A DNA stretch of 64,000 bases, taken from Methylocystis iwaonis (GTDB lineage: Bacteria; Pseudomonadota; Alphaproteobacteria; Rhizobiales; Beijerinckiaceae). Positions 7,741 to 18,500 of the stretch are shown here, piece after piece; position 1 is the first letter of the stretch, and every line of letters begins with the position of its first letter. A program made the translations under genes and the position numbers. The notes under the pieces were generated by a model. That model was not told the DNA's origin, did not search any database, and worked only from the letters and a program-made list of their open reading frames with translations. The stretch lies in contig NZ_AP027142.1 in NCBI RefSeq assembly GCF_027925385.1, positions 310,001 through 374,000 on the forward strand, in the 5' to 3' direction.

Positions 7741-8598
7741 ATGTATTGGCAAACCGCAACCAGCCATCTCACCAAAGACTTTTTGAGCGCCGTTCTTTTT
7801 ATTGCTTCCTTCTGGAAGGGCGATGATATACTGTCAGATCAGGGAAAAAAAGACCTATATTCATATTTTAGAGCGGAAAATCTGTCGAATGCGGACCGTG
7901 AGACCTTAGATTTTATGAGATTATATTTCAATGACGAACAATCAATTGCGTATTTTGCATTGAATATATTAAGGTTTACCTTTATATCGCTGCTGATCGG
8001 ATTGTCTATTTATGTATTTTCGATACCAGGGTTTGCCTTACAACTATTAACCGACAGTGACTCTTTATACCGATTCTCTGAACAAGTTGCTAGTGATGGC
8101 TTTTTAAAAGCTTATCTCATAAATTTCATTGGTGTTAAGTTATATTTTTCCAGAATCAGGGATTTTCCAACATCTCCTTGGGCTAACCTCATTGTCGATA
8201 TTTCGACTAAGATATTTTTATTCTTTGGCCTCACAGCGATCAGCTATCTACTTCACGCGCATTTTCTAGGTTCGTTTAAAGGAGACTATTTGCTTGCCCT
8301 GCGCGCGATCGGGCCGACGATATGGAATGCGCTCCTTCTTAAGAATCTAACTTCAGCTTATCTAGTTTGCGTCGCGGTCGGCTCCTTGCCGTTGTTCTTG
8401 ACTGCGTTCAGCTATTACATGCGTTCGAATGCGTCCTTCTCCCGGCTCGTCAGAGCAATATTTCTCTGGCTTCCTTTTGAAGGGAGACCGATACGGGCCT
8501 TATCGGTGATCAGCGGCGCGTTCTACGCTGTGTTTTTTGCGATTTCCTCAATATTTATCCTCGGTCTAGGCAATCTGATGGAAGCTTCGTTCAAATAA
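7741..8598 (+). CDS. Unrecognised AT-rich multi-pass membrane protein
   Basis: A 285-residue protein that I cannot place in a family. An N-terminal soluble stretch of about 75 residues (YSYFRAENLSNADRETLDF) is followed by about four hydrophobic segments: ILRFTFISLLIGLSIYVF, ISTKIFLFFGLTAISYLL, AYLVCVAVGSLPLFLTAF and AFYAVFFAISSIFILGL. ATG 7741 is preferred, with GGGGA eight bases upstream; the GTG at 7711 lies in a hairpin. The base composition differs sharply from its neighbours: the 60 bases from 7861 hold only 24 G or C, with many A/T-ending codons. That suggests recent horizontal gain. The 3' end is closer to host composition. Confidence 0.75.
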   Translation: MYWQTATSHLTKDFLSAVLFIASFWKGDDILSDQGKKDLYSYFRAENLSNADRETLDFMRLYFNDEQSIAYFALNILRFTFISLLIGLSIYVFSIPGFALQLLTDSDSLYRFSEQVASDGFLKAYLINFIGVKLYFSRIRDFPTSPWANLIVDISTKIFLFFGLTAISYLLHAHFLGSFKGDYLLALRAIGPTIWNALLLKNLTSAYLVCVAVGSLPLFLTAFSYYMRSNASFSRLVRAIFLWLPFEGRPIRALSVISGAFYAVFFAISSIFILGLGNLMEASFK

Positions 8599-9092
8599 GC
8601 AAAGGCCCCGTCGCCTTGTGCGAACGGGGCCCAATGCTTCTCTCGGAAGCTGCTGGTATGGTCCAGTTTCGGGAAGGACGCCCGCTGCTTGGCCTTCGCG
8701 GCGAGCTGTCCTCAAATGCTAAGGAATTTTTCGGAACGGGACATGTCAGGCAGCGCTGAGCCTGGCTTCCCGCTTTGACCGGAACCAAACGCCGGTCAAA
8801 TGATCTGACCCGGTGGCGTCATGCTCCTCCGCAACTAAAGTTGCTCGACCGCTCCGCCGGTGACAGGGAGTCCGCCGGCGTCTCCTGTATCGCTGCCGCA
8901 TCGAGGTCCCGCCCGAGCGATCCCGCCTCTATTTGCCGAAGCGGTTGCGATGTAAGGGAAATGTTGCTCCCGTTTCCTGTTTCCGTCAAGCGACAAGTTG
9001 AAGCAGGCGATCAGCGATCCTACCACTTTTGCGCCTTGCACGATGCACGATCAACGCATATAGATATCTTTATATCTCGCGTTAGAGGCCGC
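8599..9092. other. 494-base leader region before the methionine operon
   Basis: It starts with a hairpin (CCCCGT at 8606 pairing with ACGGGG near 8628) and holds several short GC-rich inverted repeats. The frame of the downstream regulator stays open across much of it but has no family resemblance. No known riboswitch could be matched with confidence. A candidate operator sits at its 3' end. Confidence 0.5.
9063..9076. promoter_or_regulatory. Candidate operator of the ArsR-methyltransferase regulator
   Basis: GATATCTTTATATC is a perfect inverted repeat (GATAT, four-base spacer, ATATC) centred 25 bases before the ATG of an ArsR-type regulator gene. It is an AT-rich island in a GC-rich leader and is where an autoregulatory ArsR dimer would be expected to bind. 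Binding is inferred. Confidence 0.6.
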
Positions 9093-10103
9093 ATGACCGC
9101 CCCCAATTCCCTCAGGCTGGACCCCGCGCTCGCGGCGCTCAACGCCGCCGCCGAGGAGACTCGGCTGCGGCTGCTCGCGCTGCTTTCGCAGTCCGAGCTT
9201 ACCGTCAGCGAGGTCGTCACCATTCTTGGCCAGTCGCAGCCGCGCGTTTCCCGCCATCTGAAGCTTCTGGTAGAGGCAGGCCTGGTCGAGCGCCGGCGTG
9301 AAGGCGCCTGGGCATTCTTCCGACTGTCGCCCTCGGGACAGGCGGGGGCTATGGCGCGCGACATCGCCGCCTGGCTCGACCCCAATGATGCGGTTCTCGC
9401 CGAGGATCAGGCGCGCCTCGAAGACGTGCGCCAGGCCCGCGCCGAAAACGCCGCCCGCTATTTCGCCGCCCACGCCGCCGAATGGGACGATATCCGCTCG
9501 CTGCATGTGCCCGAGACGCGGGTCGAGGACGCCATGCGCGAGGCCGTGGGCGATGCGCCGGTGCGCACCCTGCTCGATCTCGGCGCCGGCGCCGGGCGCA
9601 TGCTGGAGCTCTTCGCCCCGCTCGCGGAACGCGCCATCGGCGTCGATCTTTCGACGGCTATGCTTGCCGTCGCGCGCGGACGCATGGAGGAGACGGGGCT
9701 GCGCAACGTCCAATTGCGCCAGGGCGACATTTACGCTTTGCCGATCGAGCGCAACTCCGTCGATCTCGCGATCATGCATCAGGTGCTGCACTATCTCGAT
9801 GATCCGCCGCGCGCGCTGCGCGAGGCGGCGCGCGTATTGGCGCCCGGCGGGCGGCTGCTCGTCGTCGACTTCGCGCCCCATCAGGAAGAGGCGCTGCGCG
9901 ACAAGCACGCCCATCGCCGCCTCGGCTTTTCCGAAACCGAGATCGCCGACCTTCTCGCCCAGGCGGGCTTGGAGACAGTGAAGCACCGCGCGCTTTCGCC
10001 TGCGCCCGGCGAAGGCGCAAAGCTCACTGTTTCACTGTGGCTCGCGCGCGATCCGCGCATGTTCGCCGATCCGATTCCTGCTTCTTCCTATGAGACCGCC
10101 TGA
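9093..10103 (+). CDS. ArsR-type regulator fused to a SAM-dependent methyltransferase domain
   Basis: A 336-residue two-domain protein. Residues 1-90 are an ArsR winged helix (EETRLRLLALLSQSELTVSE then QPRVSRHLKLLVEAGLVERR) without an obvious metal-binding Cys pair. Residues 140-300 are a class I methyltransferase: LLDLGAGAGRMLELF is the SAM-binding glycine loop, VDLSTAMLAVAR motif II, and HYLDDPPRALREAARVLAPG the post-loop region. In alphaproteobacteria this fusion commonly heads met operons, where it probably senses SAM or S-adenosylhomocysteine. Its TGA overlaps the metF ATG, so the operon regulator-metF-metH is coupled. The ATG at 9093 is chosen because the ArsR domain begins there. Whether the methyltransferase fold is catalytic or a sensor is unknown. 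Confidence 0.88.
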   Translation: MTAPNSLRLDPALAALNAAAEETRLRLLALLSQSELTVSEVVTILGQSQPRVSRHLKLLVEAGLVERRREGAWAFFRLSPSGQAGAMARDIAAWLDPNDAVLAEDQARLEDVRQARAENAARYFAAHAAEWDDIRSLHVPETRVEDAMREAVGDAPVRTLLDLGAGAGRMLELFAPLAERAIGVDLSTAMLAVARGRMEETGLRNVQLRQGDIYALPIERNSVDLAIMHQVLHYLDDPPRALREAARVLAPGGRLLVVDFAPHQEEALRDKHAHRRLGFSETEIADLLAQAGLETVKHRALSPAPGEGAKLTVSLWLARDPRMFADPIPASSYETA

Positions 10104-11002
10104 TGTTCAACGCGCTGCATCCGACCGCCTCCGGCACGCGGTTCAATATCTCTTACGAATTCTTTCCGCCCAAGACGGCGGAGATGGAGACGCAGCTCTG
10201 GGCGTCGGTGAAGCGCCTCGAAGCGTTGCGGCCGCATTTCGTTTCCGTCACCTATGGCGCGGGCGGCTCGACGCGCGAGCGCACCCATGCGATCGTCGCG
10301 CGCATCGCCCGCGAGACCATCATGAAGCCGGCGGCGCATCTCACCTGCGTGTCGTCCTCAAAAGAAGAGATCGACGAGATTCTTCGCGCCTATTGGGAGG
10401 CTGGCGTGCGCCACATCGTGGCGTTGCGCGGCGATCCGCCGACAGGCGTGGGCACGGTGTTTGAACCCAATCCCAAGGGCTACGCCAGCTCCTCCGATCT
10501 CGTGAACGGCATTCGCCGCCTGCATGATTTCGAGATTTCGGTGTCGACCTATCCCGAGGGCCATCCGGAGAGCCGTTCCATCGAACAGGATCTCGACGCG
10601 TTGCAAGCGAAGATCGACGCCGGCGCGACGCGCGCTATCACGCAATTCTTCTTCGACAACGACGTCTACTTCCGCTTTCTCGACAAGGCGCGCGCGCGCG
10701 GCATAACGATCCCGATCGTGCCGGGCATCATGCCGATCCGCAACTTCAAGCAGGTTGCCAACTTCGCGGCGAAGGCGGGCGCAAGCGTGCCGCGCTGGGT
10801 CGCCGAGCGTTTCGACGGCCTCGACGAAGATCAAGAGACCCGTGCGCTCGTCGCCGCGACGACCGCCGTCGAGCAGGTGATGGGCCTCGCCCGCGCCGGC
10901 GTCGAGGAGTTTCATTTCTACACCAACAACCGCGCCGATATGGTCTTCGCCATCTGCCACCTGCTCGGCGTTCGTCCCCTTCGTGAGAAAGCAGACGCAT
11001 GA
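10103..11002 (+). CDS. metF: 5,10-methylenetetrahydrofolate reductase
   Basis: A 299-residue FAD-dependent TIM-barrel reductase that makes 5-methyltetrahydrofolate for methionine synthase. Typical MetF motifs are [13 protein letters not shown] near the N-terminus, [34 protein letters not shown] and [14 protein letters not shown]. Length matches bacterial MetF. The ATG overlaps the previous stop (TGATG) and the TGA overlaps the metH start (ATGA), giving a tightly coupled three-gene operon. Its product is the direct methyl donor for the next enzyme. Regulation is most likely by the ArsR-methyltransferase encoded first in the operon. Confidence 0.96.
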   Translation: MFNALHPTASGTRFNISYEFFPPKTAEMETQLWASVKRLEALRPHFVSVTYGAGGSTRERTHAIVARIARETIMKPAAHLTCVSSSKEEIDEILRAYWEAGVRHIVALRGDPPTGVGTVFEPNPKGYASSSDLVNGIRRLHDFEISVSTYPEGHPESRSIEQDLDALQAKIDAGATRAITQFFFDNDVYFRFLDKARARGITIPIVPGIMPIRNFKQVANFAAKAGASVPRWVAERFDGLDEDQETRALVAATTAVEQVMGLARAGVEEFHFYTNNRADMVFAICHLLGVRPLREKADA

Positions 11003-14000
11003 CTTTCGACAAAGCTCACGGCCCGAACATTCTGAAGGCGCTGGAAGAGGCGGCGAGCAATCGCATCCTCATTCTCGACGGCGCCATGGGCACGATGGTC
11101 CAGCGCCATAAGTTCGAGGAAAGCCATTTCCGCGGCGAGCGTTTCAAGGATCACCCTAAGGATCTGCGCGGCAACAATGATCTCTTGATCCTCACCCAAC
11201 CCGAGGCGATCAAGGCGATCCACGTCGCCTATCTCGAAGCCGGCGCCGATATCATCGAGACCAACACTTTCAGCGGCACGACGATCGCGCAGGCGGATTA
11301 CGGGCTCGAATCCATCGTGTTCGAGCTCAACCGTGAAGGCGCCAAGCTCGCGCGCGCGGCGGCCGACGAAGTGGCGGCAAAGACCGGCGTGCGCCGTTTC
11401 GTCGCCGGCTCGATGGGACCGACCAATCGCACGGCGTCGATTTCGCCGGACGTGTCGAATCCAGGCTTTCGCGCCGTCACCTTCGACGAGCTGCGCGCCG
11501 CTTATAAGGAGCAGGCGCTTGGCCTTATCGCCGGCGGCGCCGACATCATGCTGGTCGAGACTGTCTTCGACACGCTGAACGCCAAGGCGGCGATCTATGC
11601 GCTTGAAGACGCTTTCGAGGAAGTCGGCACGCGCTTCCCGATCATGATCTCGGGCACGATCACCGATCTCTCCGGGCGGACGCTCTCCGGCCAGACCTCG
11701 GTCGCCTTCTGGAATTCGCTTGCGCACGCCAAGCCATTTTCCATCGGCTTCAATTGCGCGCTCGGCGCGCGCGAGATGCGCCAGCATATCGCCGAGATCG
11801 GCCGCGTGGCCGACACGCGCATCTGCGCCTTCCCTAACGCCGGCCTGCCAAATGAGTTCGGTCTCTATGACGAGAGCCCGGAATATATGGCGGAGCTTGT
11901 CGGCGAATTCGCCGCGGCTGGGCTGGTGAATGTTCTCGGCGGCTGCTGCGGCACGACGCCCGATCACATCGGCGCCATTGCGCAAAAGGTGAAGGGCATG
12001 GCGCCGCGCGTCGTGCCGAAGATCGAGCCGCTGCTGCGTCTTTCGGGGCTCGAGCCCTTCGCGCTCACCAAGGATATTCCCTTCGTGAACGTCGGCGAGC
12101 GCACCAATGTCACGGGCTCCGCCAAGTTCCGCAAGCTCATCACCAATGGCGACTACACGGCGGCGCTCGACGTCGCGCGCGACCAGGTGGCCAATGGCGC
12201 GCAGGTGATCGACATCAATATGGACGAGGGCCTGCTCGATTCGCAGCAGGCCATGGTCGACTTCCTCAATCTGCTCGCCGCCGAGCCGGATATCGCCCGC
12301 GTGCCGGTGATGGTCGATTCGTCGAAGTTCAGCGTGATTGAAGCTGGCCTGAAATGCCTGCAGGGCAAGGGCGTGGTGAACTCCATTTCGCTGAAGGAAG
12401 GCGAAGAGAAATTCATCTCCGACGCTCAGAAAGTGCGCCGCTACGGAGCCGCCGTGGTGGTCATGGCCTTCGACGAAACGGGCCAGGCCGATACGCTTCG
12501 ACGCAAGATCGAAATCTGCGCGCGCGCCTATAAGATTCTCACCGAAGAAGTCGGTTTCCCGCCGCAGGACATCATCTTCGACCCGAACATCTTCGCCGTC
12601 GCGACGGGCATCGAGGAGCATGAGAATTACGGCGTCGACTTCATCGAGGCCACCCGCACCATCAAGCGCGATCTCCCTTACGCCCATGTCTCGGGCGGCG
12701 TCTCCAACCTCTCCTTCTCCTTCCGCGGCAATGAGCCCGTGCGCGAGGCGATGCATTCCGTCTTCCTCTACCACGCCATTCAGGCGGGCATGGATATGGG
12801 CATCGTCAACGCCGGACAGCTCGCGGTCTACGCCGAGATCGATCCGGAGCTGCGCGAGCTTTGCGAAGATGTGGTGTTGAACCGCCGCAAGGACGCGACC
12901 GAACGGCTGGTGGAAGCGGCGGAGAGATTCAAGGGCGCTGGCGCCAAATCGGCCGAGAAGGACGCGGCCTGGCGCGAGAACAGCGTCGAGAAGCGTCTCG
13001 AATATGCGCTCGTGAACGGCGTCACCGAATATATCGACGCCGACGTCGAGGAGGCGCGTCAGAAAGCGACGCGCCCGCTCGACGTCATCGAAGGCCCGCT
13101 GATGGCCGGCATGAATGTCGTGGGCGATCTCTTCGGCGCCGGCAAAATGTTCCTGCCGCAAGTCGTGAAATCCGCGCGCGTGATGAAGCAGGCGGTCGCC
13201 TATCTCATGCCTTTCATGGAAGACGCGAAGGACGCCCGCTCTTCCGCCGGCAAGATCCTGCTCGCCACGGTGAAGGGCGACGTGCACGACATCGGCAAGA
13301 ACATTGTCGGCGTGGTGCTCGGCTGCAATAATTTCGAGGTGATCGACCTCGGCGTCATGACGCCGGCGGCAAAGATTCTCGAAATCGCGAAGCAGGAGAA
13401 AGTCGATCTCATCGGCCTCTCGGGCCTCATCACGCCCTCGCTGGATGAGATGTGCTTTGTCGCTTCCGAGCTGGAGCGTGAAGGGCTCGATACGCCGCTC
13501 CTGATCGGCGGCGCCACGACGAGCCGTGTGCATACGGCGGTGAAGATCAACCCCAACTATCGCCGCGGGCAGGCGGTCTATGTCACCGACGCGAGCCGCG
13601 CGGTGGGCGTCGCGCAGGCGCTCGTCTCGCAGAAGACGCGCGGCGACTACATCGCCGAAACGCGCGCGGAATATGAGCGCGTCGCGGATGCGCATGCGCG
13701 CGCGCAGGCGGAGAAGCAGCGCGTCTCGCTCGCGCAGGCGCGGGCCAATCGCTACAAGATCGATTGGGCGGCCTATGAGCCGACCAAGCCGAGCTTCACG
13801 GGCGCGCGCGCCTTTGCGAGCTACGACGTCGCGGAGCTCGTGCCCTATATCGACTGGACGCCCTTCTTCCAGACCTGGGAGTTCAAGGGCCGCTATCCCG
13901 CTTTGCTCGACGATCCCGAGCGCGGCGCGGCGGCGCGCCAGCTCTTCGAGGATGCGCAGGCGATGCTGAAGCGCATTGTGGAAGAGCGCTGGTTCACGCC

Positions 14001-14721
14001 CAAGGCGATCATCGGCTTTTGGCCGGCGAACAGCGTTGGCGACGACATCGCGCTTTACACGGGCGAGTCGCGCAACGAGGCGCTCGCGACCTTCTTTACG
14101 CTGCGCCAGCAGCTCGGAAAACGCGACGGCAAGGCCAATATCGCGCTTTCCGATTTCGTCGCGGCGAAGGAGAGCGGCAAGGCGGATTATGTCGGCGCCT
14201 TCGTCGTCACCGCGGGCGCGGAGGAGGAGAAGATTTCCGCCCGCTATGCGCGCGCCAATGACGACTATGGTTCGATCATGGTGAAGGCGCTCGCCGACCG
14301 CATCGCGGAAGCCTTCGCCGAGCGCATGCACGAGCGCGTGCGCCGTGAGTTCTGGGCTTACGCCAAGGACGAGACCTTTGCGCCGCAAGAGCTGATCGGC
14401 GAACCCTACGCCGGCATCCGCCCGGCGCCCGGTTATCCGGCGCAGCCCGACCACACCGAGAAGGCGACGCTGTTCACGCTTCTCGACGTCGAGAAGCGCA
14501 CGGGCGTGAAGCTCACGGAAAGCTTCGCGATGACGCCGGCCGCGTCGGTCAGCGGCCTCTATATCGGCCATCCGCAGGCGCATTATTTCGGCGTCGCCAA
14601 GGTGGAGCGCGATCAGGTCGAGGATTACGCGCGCCGCAAGGGCATGTCGGTAACGGAGGTCGAGCGCTGGCTGGCGCCCATCCTCAACTATGAGCCCGCG
14701 ACGGCTGAAGCGGCGGCGTAA
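10999..14721 (+). CDS. metH: Cobalamin-dependent methionine synthase
   Basis: A 1240-residue full-length MetH, which methylates homocysteine using 5-methyltetrahydrofolate and methylcobalamin. Domains in order: homocysteine-binding barrel (zinc cysteines Cys253 in GFNCALGA, Cys316-Cys317 in GGCCGTT), pterin-binding barrel ([17 protein letters not shown]), cobalamin cap and Rossmann domains (GDVHDIGKN, with His763 as the cobalt ligand), and a C-terminal reactivation domain ending with [18 protein letters not shown]. All domains are on one chain, unlike the split MetH of some Rhizobiales. A strong hairpin terminator follows the stop. It requires cobalamin, as do Ecm and the EMC pathway elsewhere in the window. 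Confidence 0.97.
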   Translation: MTFDKAHGPNILKALEEAASNRILILDGAMGTMVQRHKFEESHFRGERFKDHPKDLRGNNDLLILTQPEAIKAIHVAYLEAGADIIETNTFSGTTIAQADYGLESIVFELNREGAKLARAAADEVAAKTGVRRFVAGSMGPTNRTASISPDVSNPGFRAVTFDELRAAYKEQALGLIAGGADIMLVETVFDTLNAKAAIYALEDAFEEVGTRFPIMISGTITDLSGRTLSGQTSVAFWNSLAHAKPFSIGFNCALGAREMRQHIAEIGRVADTRICAFPNAGLPNEFGLYDESPEYMAELVGEFAAAGLVNVLGGCCGTTPDHIGAIAQKVKGMAPRVVPKIEPLLRLSGLEPFALTKDIPFVNVGERTNVTGSAKFRKLITNGDYTAALDVARDQVANGAQVIDINMDEGLLDSQQAMVDFLNLLAAEPDIARVPVMVDSSKFSVIEAGLKCLQGKGVVNSISLKEGEEKFISDAQKVRRYGAAVVVMAFDETGQADTLRRKIEICARAYKILTEEVGFPPQDIIFDPNIFAVATGIEEHENYGVDFIEATRTIKRDLPYAHVSGGVSNLSFSFRGNEPVREAMHSVFLYHAIQAGMDMGIVNAGQLAVYAEIDPELRELCEDVVLNRRKDATERLVEAAERFKGAGAKSAEKDAAWRENSVEKRLEYALVNGVTEYIDADVEEARQKATRPLDVIEGPLMAGMNVVGDLFGAGKMFLPQVVKSARVMKQAVAYLMPFMEDAKDARSSAGKILLATVKGDVHDIGKNIVGVVLGCNNFEVIDLGVMTPAAKILEIAKQEKVDLIGLSGLITPSLDEMCFVASELEREGLDTPLLIGGATTSRVHTAVKINPNYRRGQAVYVTDASRAVGVAQALVSQKTRGDYIAETRAEYERVADAHARAQAEKQRVSLAQARANRYKIDWAAYEPTKPSFTGARAFASYDVAELVPYIDWTPFFQTWEFKGRYPALLDDPERGAAARQLFEDAQAMLKRIVEERWFTPKAIIGFWPANSVGDDIALYTGESRNEALATFFTLRQQLGKRDGKANIALSDFVAAKESGKADYVGAFVVTAGAEEEKISARYARANDDYGSIMVKALADRIAEAFAERMHERVRREFWAYAKDETFAPQELIGEPYAGIRPAPGYPAQPDHTEKATLFTLLDVEKRTGVKLTESFAMTPAASVSGLYIGHPQAHYFGVAKVERDQVEDYARRKGMSVTEVERWLAPILNYEPATAEAAA

Positions 14722-14725
14722 AAAA

Positions 14726-14759
14726 GGCGCGGCCGGCGCTTTGCGTCGGCCGCCTTTTT
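14726..14759 (+). terminator. Rho-independent terminator of the met operon
   Basis: A GC-rich stem (GCGGCCGGCG paired with CGTCGGCCGC) directly after the metH stop, followed by TTTTT. It is a standard intrinsic terminator and also marks the start of an AT-rich gap before the next gene. Confidence 0.85.
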
Positions 14760-14966
14760 CGAGAATTCCACAGTATTTCAAAAACAACTCAAACTTTACG
14801 CAAAAACATCCTCATTTAGTATACAAAACTTCGCAGTCTTGAATACAACTTGCAAACCCTTGCAAGCATTCGGGAATTTGATTTCCAAAAAATTGACTAT
14901 GCTTGCTTCGCGGCATGATGGCGCGGTCTTTCTCGGCGGGGCCGCGTCTTTTTTTGGGCGAGCAAA

Positions 14967-16262
14967 ATGAAACTGTCAGCAGGGCGGAAAGCGTTTTCGG
15001 CGCGAGGATCATTCTTTCGGGAGGACTCCGGCTCGACCGGCGTTATCTTCGGTTTGGCCTTCATCCCCGCCTTTCTGATGGTGGGCGCCGCGCTCGACTA
15101 TCGCAACGCCACGGTCATGAAATCGCGGCTCCAGAGAGCGGTCGATTCCGCCTCGATTGCGATTGCGCAGGCCGATGCGACGACCTCGCTCACGGCGCAG
15201 CAAGCGATTGCGCAAAACATCGTCTACGCCCAGCTCGGTTGGACGGCGACCGCGATTGGCGTGACCGTTGCTGCGAATGACCACACGGGCGGCTATGTGG
15301 TGAGCGCCGCCGCACGCGTCCCCACGATCATCATGAAGCTCGCGCAGGTGGACGCCATCCCGATCTCCGCTTCCGCGACGGCGGCGCAGACCCAGGCGAG
15401 CGTCAGCGGCGGCGGCGCAGGCTGCGTCCTCTCGCTCAACCAATCCGCCGTGGAGGCGCTCGACTGGACCGGCAACGCCAATGTCACGCTCCAGAGCTGC
15501 GACATTTACGGCAATTCCGGCGCGAGCGATGCGCTCCAGGTGAGTGGCTCGGCGCAACTATCGGCGCGGATGGTCAGCGTGAACGGCAATATCGCTGTGC
15601 AGGGCGGCGGGACGCTCAACGCCATCCAACTGACCGGGCAGCCGCGCCTGCCGGACCCCTATGAGTCGCTCCCTCTGCCGAGCTTCTCCGGCTGCGACCA
15701 CAACGGATTTTCGACCAATGACGGCGGCCCACTCAACCCCGGCGTCTATTGCAACGGCCTGTCGATCAACACCAACAGCGGCTCCAAAGGGCCCGTGACG
15801 CTGAACCCGGGTCTTTATGTCATCGACGGCGGCCAGCTCTCCATCAACAGCCAGGCGCAGGTGACCGGCGTCGGCGTGACGATCGTCTTTACGCAACACT
15901 TGGGGACTGGCTGGGCGAATGCGACCATCAACGGCGGCGCGCAAGTCGATCTCGAGGCGCCCCTGCCGGGCGCGACAGCCGGCGTCCCCGGCGTCGTCAT
16001 ATATGGCGACCGCTCGATGGCGACGGGGACGCCGTTCAAGTTGAACGGCGGCTCCTCGCAGACCTTCAAAGGCGTGGTTTATCTTCCCGAAGCCAGCGTG
16101 TCGTTCAACGGCGGCGCGGCGACGTCGAGCGGGTGCATGCAACTGATCGCCGATACGGTGACATTCACCGGAGATTCCAACATCGACATCTCAGGGTGCG
16201 GCGCGTTCGGCGTGACAAGCTTCGGCTATAGCCTTCAGCGCACGGTGCGGCTCGCCTTTTGA
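14967..16262 (+). CDS. Tad-domain surface/pilus-associated protein
   Basis: A 431-residue protein. Residues 20-60 hold a TadE/TadG-like hydrophobic segment (GSTGVIFGLAFIPAFLMVGA) followed by ALDYRNATVMKSRLQRAVDSASIA, the signature of the putative Flp-pilus assembly TadG family. Beyond residue 150 the sequence is rich in Gly, Asn, Ser and short repeating beta-type units (NANVTLQSCDIYGNSG, NAIQLTGQ, GTPFKLNGGSS) and has scattered cysteines, suggesting a secreted beta-helix-like region. Standard TadG has a VWA-type C-terminus; I do not see a MIDAS motif. No other tad/cpa genes are present. The 200 bases upstream are unusually AT-rich and contain TTGACT at 14893, a possible -35 element. Confidence 0.75.
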   Translation: MKLSAGRKAFSARGSFFREDSGSTGVIFGLAFIPAFLMVGAALDYRNATVMKSRLQRAVDSASIAIAQADATTSLTAQQAIAQNIVYAQLGWTATAIGVTVAANDHTGGYVVSAAARVPTIIMKLAQVDAIPISASATAAQTQASVSGGGAGCVLSLNQSAVEALDWTGNANVTLQSCDIYGNSGASDALQVSGSAQLSARMVSVNGNIAVQGGGTLNAIQLTGQPRLPDPYESLPLPSFSGCDHNGFSTNDGGPLNPGVYCNGLSINTNSGSKGPVTLNPGLYVIDGGQLSINSQAQVTGVGVTIVFTQHLGTGWANATINGGAQVDLEAPLPGATAGVPGVVIYGDRSMATGTPFKLNGGSSQTFKGVVYLPEASVSFNGGAATSSGCMQLIADTVTFTGDSNIDISGCGAFGVTSFGYSLQRTVRLAF

Positions 16263-16418
16263 AAGCCGTTCCGTGCGGGCGGCTTCCACGGCGCATGTTT
16301 TCGCCCTATGGAGGTTGAAGCGCGTCCGGCCGTCTCTTAAGGTGCCGCCTTCTCTGGCCGCGCCGAAGGGACCGATCTCGCTTGGGGGGCGCTTGGGCCG
16401 CGACTGAGAGTATGTGAC

Positions 16419-18500
16419 ATGTCCGTTTCAATTGCCCGGGGGCCCGGCGCCCCCGCCGCCTTCGGTTGGGCCGCCGTTTTCGCCCTTGCGCTTTTTTCGC
16501 TCTATACGCTTGCGAGCGCGCGCGGCGAGCCGGTCAACGCCATGTGGCTGGTCACGGCGGCGATCGGCGTTTACGCCATCGGCTATCGTTTTTATTCGCG
16601 TTTCATCGCGGACACTGTGCTCGGCCTCGACGCCAGCCGCAGCACGCCCGCGCACCGTCGCAACGACGGGCTCGATTATGTGCCGACGGATAAATGGGTG
16701 CTGTTCGGCCATCACTTCGCGGCCATCGCCGGCGCAGGTCCGCTGGTCGGTCCCGTGCTCGCCGCGCAAATGGGCTATTTGCCGGGAACGCTCTGGCTTT
16801 TGACCGGCGTCATTCTCGCCGGCGCGGTGCAGGATTTTCTCGTCCTTTTCATCTCGACGCGCCGCGACGGCCGCTCGCTCGGCGATCTCATCAAGACGGA
16901 GATGGGCCCCATCCCCGGCGTCATCGCGATGGCGGGCATTCTCTCCATCATGATTATTCTGCTCGCGGTGCTGGCGCTCGTCGTCGTCAAGGCGCTGGCG
17001 GATAGTCCGTGGGGCTCCTTCACTGTTTTCGCCACGCTCCCCATCGCGGTCTTCATGGGCGTCTATGGCCGCTACATCCGGCCCGGCCGCATCGGCGAAA
17101 TGTCGATCATCGGCTTCGTTCTGCTTCTGGCCAGCATCGCCTTCGGCCGCACTGTCGCCGAGAGCGCGACGCTCGCGCCGCTCTTCAGCTATAAGGGCGA
17201 GACGCTGGCCTTCATGCTGATCGCCTATGGCTTCGTCGCCTCCGTGCTGCCTGTATGGCTGCTGCTCGCGCCGCGCGACTATCTCTCGACCTTTCTGAAG
17301 ATCGGCACGATCCTGTCGCTGGCGCTCGGCATCTTCGTCGTCTGGCCGGAGTTGAAAATGCCGGCGGTGACGCGCTTCATCGACGGCACGGGGCCGGTCT
17401 TCGCCGGCAGCGTGTTCCCCTTCCTCTTCATCACCATCGCCTGCGGCGCCGTCTCGGGCTTCCACGCGCTCGTCTCTTCCGGCACGACGCCGAAGATGAT
17501 CGCCGACGAGACGCAGACGCGTTTCATCGGCTATGGCGCCATGCTGATGGAGAGCTTCGTCGCCATCATGGCGCTGATCGCCGCGAGCTGCCTGGAGCCC
17601 GGGGTCTATTTCGCCATGAACAGCGCTCCGGCTGTGATTGGCGTAACACCAGAAACCGCGGCGGCCGCCATTTCCTCATGGGGCTTTCCGGTCGCGCCGG
17701 AGACGCTCGCGGGCGTCGCGCATGATGTCGGCGAGAAGAGCGTGCTCTCGCGCACCGGCGGCGCGCCGACGCTCGCTGTGGGCATGGCGACGATCCTGTC
17801 CTCGGTCATCGGCGGCTCCGCCGCAATGTCCTTCTGGTATCACTTCGCCATCCTGTTCGAAGCGCTGTTCATCCTCACCACGATCGACGCCGGCACGCGC
17901 GTCGCCCGCTTCATGATTCAGGATCTCGTCGGCACATTCGTTCCGGCCTTCCGCAACACAAAAGCCTGGGGCCCCAATCTCGCGGCGACGGCGATCGCCG
18001 TCACCGGCTGGGGCTATTTCCTCTATCAGGGCGTCATTGATCCCTTGGGCGGCATCAACACGCTTTGGCCCTTGTTCGGCATCGCCAATCAAATGCTCGC
18101 GGCGATGGCGCTCACGCTCTGCACCGTCGTGCTGTTCCGCATGAAGCGCGAGCGTTACGGCTTCGTCGCGATCATCCCCACGACATGGCTCTATATCTGC
18201 ACCATGACGGCCGGGCTCGAGAAAATCTTCCACGACGATCCGAAGATCGGCTTCCTCGCCCATGCGAGGAAATTCGCCGCCGCCGCCGACAGGAGCGAGA
18301 TTCTCGCGCCGGCGAAGACGCTCGAACAGATGCGCCGGGTGATCTTCAACGATTACGTGGATGCCGGTCTCTGCGCGATGTACATCGTGCTCGTGCTCGC
18401 CATTCTGGGCTTCGCCCTGTCATCGATACGGCAGGCGCGCGCCGCCGAGGCCGCCACCACCCGGGAAAGCGAAGATGAACTGCTGCCTGCCAGGGCTTGA
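16419..18500 (+). CDS. cstA: CstA-family peptide/pyruvate transporter
   Basis: A 693-residue membrane protein of the carbon starvation CstA family, with about sixteen hydrophobic segments. Family landmarks are [25 protein letters not shown] near residues 95-120 (written here only as a landmark region), [16 protein letters not shown] near 345, and [16 protein letters not shown] near 540. CstA and its relative BtsT import peptides or pyruvate into the cytoplasm. The next gene, ybdD, overlaps its end by 26 bases, the usual cstA-ybdD pairing. Peptide use under carbon limitation is the likeliest role; pyruvate uptake is the alternative. Confidence 0.93.
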   Translation: MSVSIARGPGAPAAFGWAAVFALALFSLYTLASARGEPVNAMWLVTAAIGVYAIGYRFYSRFIADTVLGLDASRSTPAHRRNDGLDYVPTDKWVLFGHHFAAIAGAGPLVGPVLAAQMGYLPGTLWLLTGVILAGAVQDFLVLFISTRRDGRSLGDLIKTEMGPIPGVIAMAGILSIMIILLAVLALVVVKALADSPWGSFTVFATLPIAVFMGVYGRYIRPGRIGEMSIIGFVLLLASIAFGRTVAESATLAPLFSYKGETLAFMLIAYGFVASVLPVWLLLAPRDYLSTFLKIGTILSLALGIFVVWPELKMPAVTRFIDGTGPVFAGSVFPFLFITIACGAVSGFHALVSSGTTPKMIADETQTRFIGYGAMLMESFVAIMALIAASCLEPGVYFAMNSAPAVIGVTPETAAAAISSWGFPVAPETLAGVAHDVGEKSVLSRTGGAPTLAVGMATILSSVIGGSAAMSFWYHFAILFEALFILTTIDAGTRVARFMIQDLVGTFVPAFRNTKAWGPNLAATAIAVTGWGYFLYQGVIDPLGGINTLWPLFGIANQMLAAMALTLCTVVLFRMKRERYGFVAIIPTTWLYICTMTAGLEKIFHDDPKIGFLAHARKFAAAADRSEILAPAKTLEQMRRVIFNDYVDAGLCAMYIVLVLAILGFALSSIRQARAAEAATTRESEDELLPARA

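Noticed and set aside
8599..9092. Possible cobalamin or SAH riboswitch before the methionine operon
   Set aside because: Fragments such as CCGCAACT and GGTGACAGGGAG recall a cobalamin element, but the full order of conserved boxes and the closing AGCCAGGAGACC-type segment is not present. A covariance-model search would decide.
10918..14787. Very long open frame antisense to metF/metH
   Set aside because: GC-rich codon bias leaves the complementary frame free of stops; the translation is His/Arg/Asp-rich without any domain, whereas metH on the plus strand is complete.
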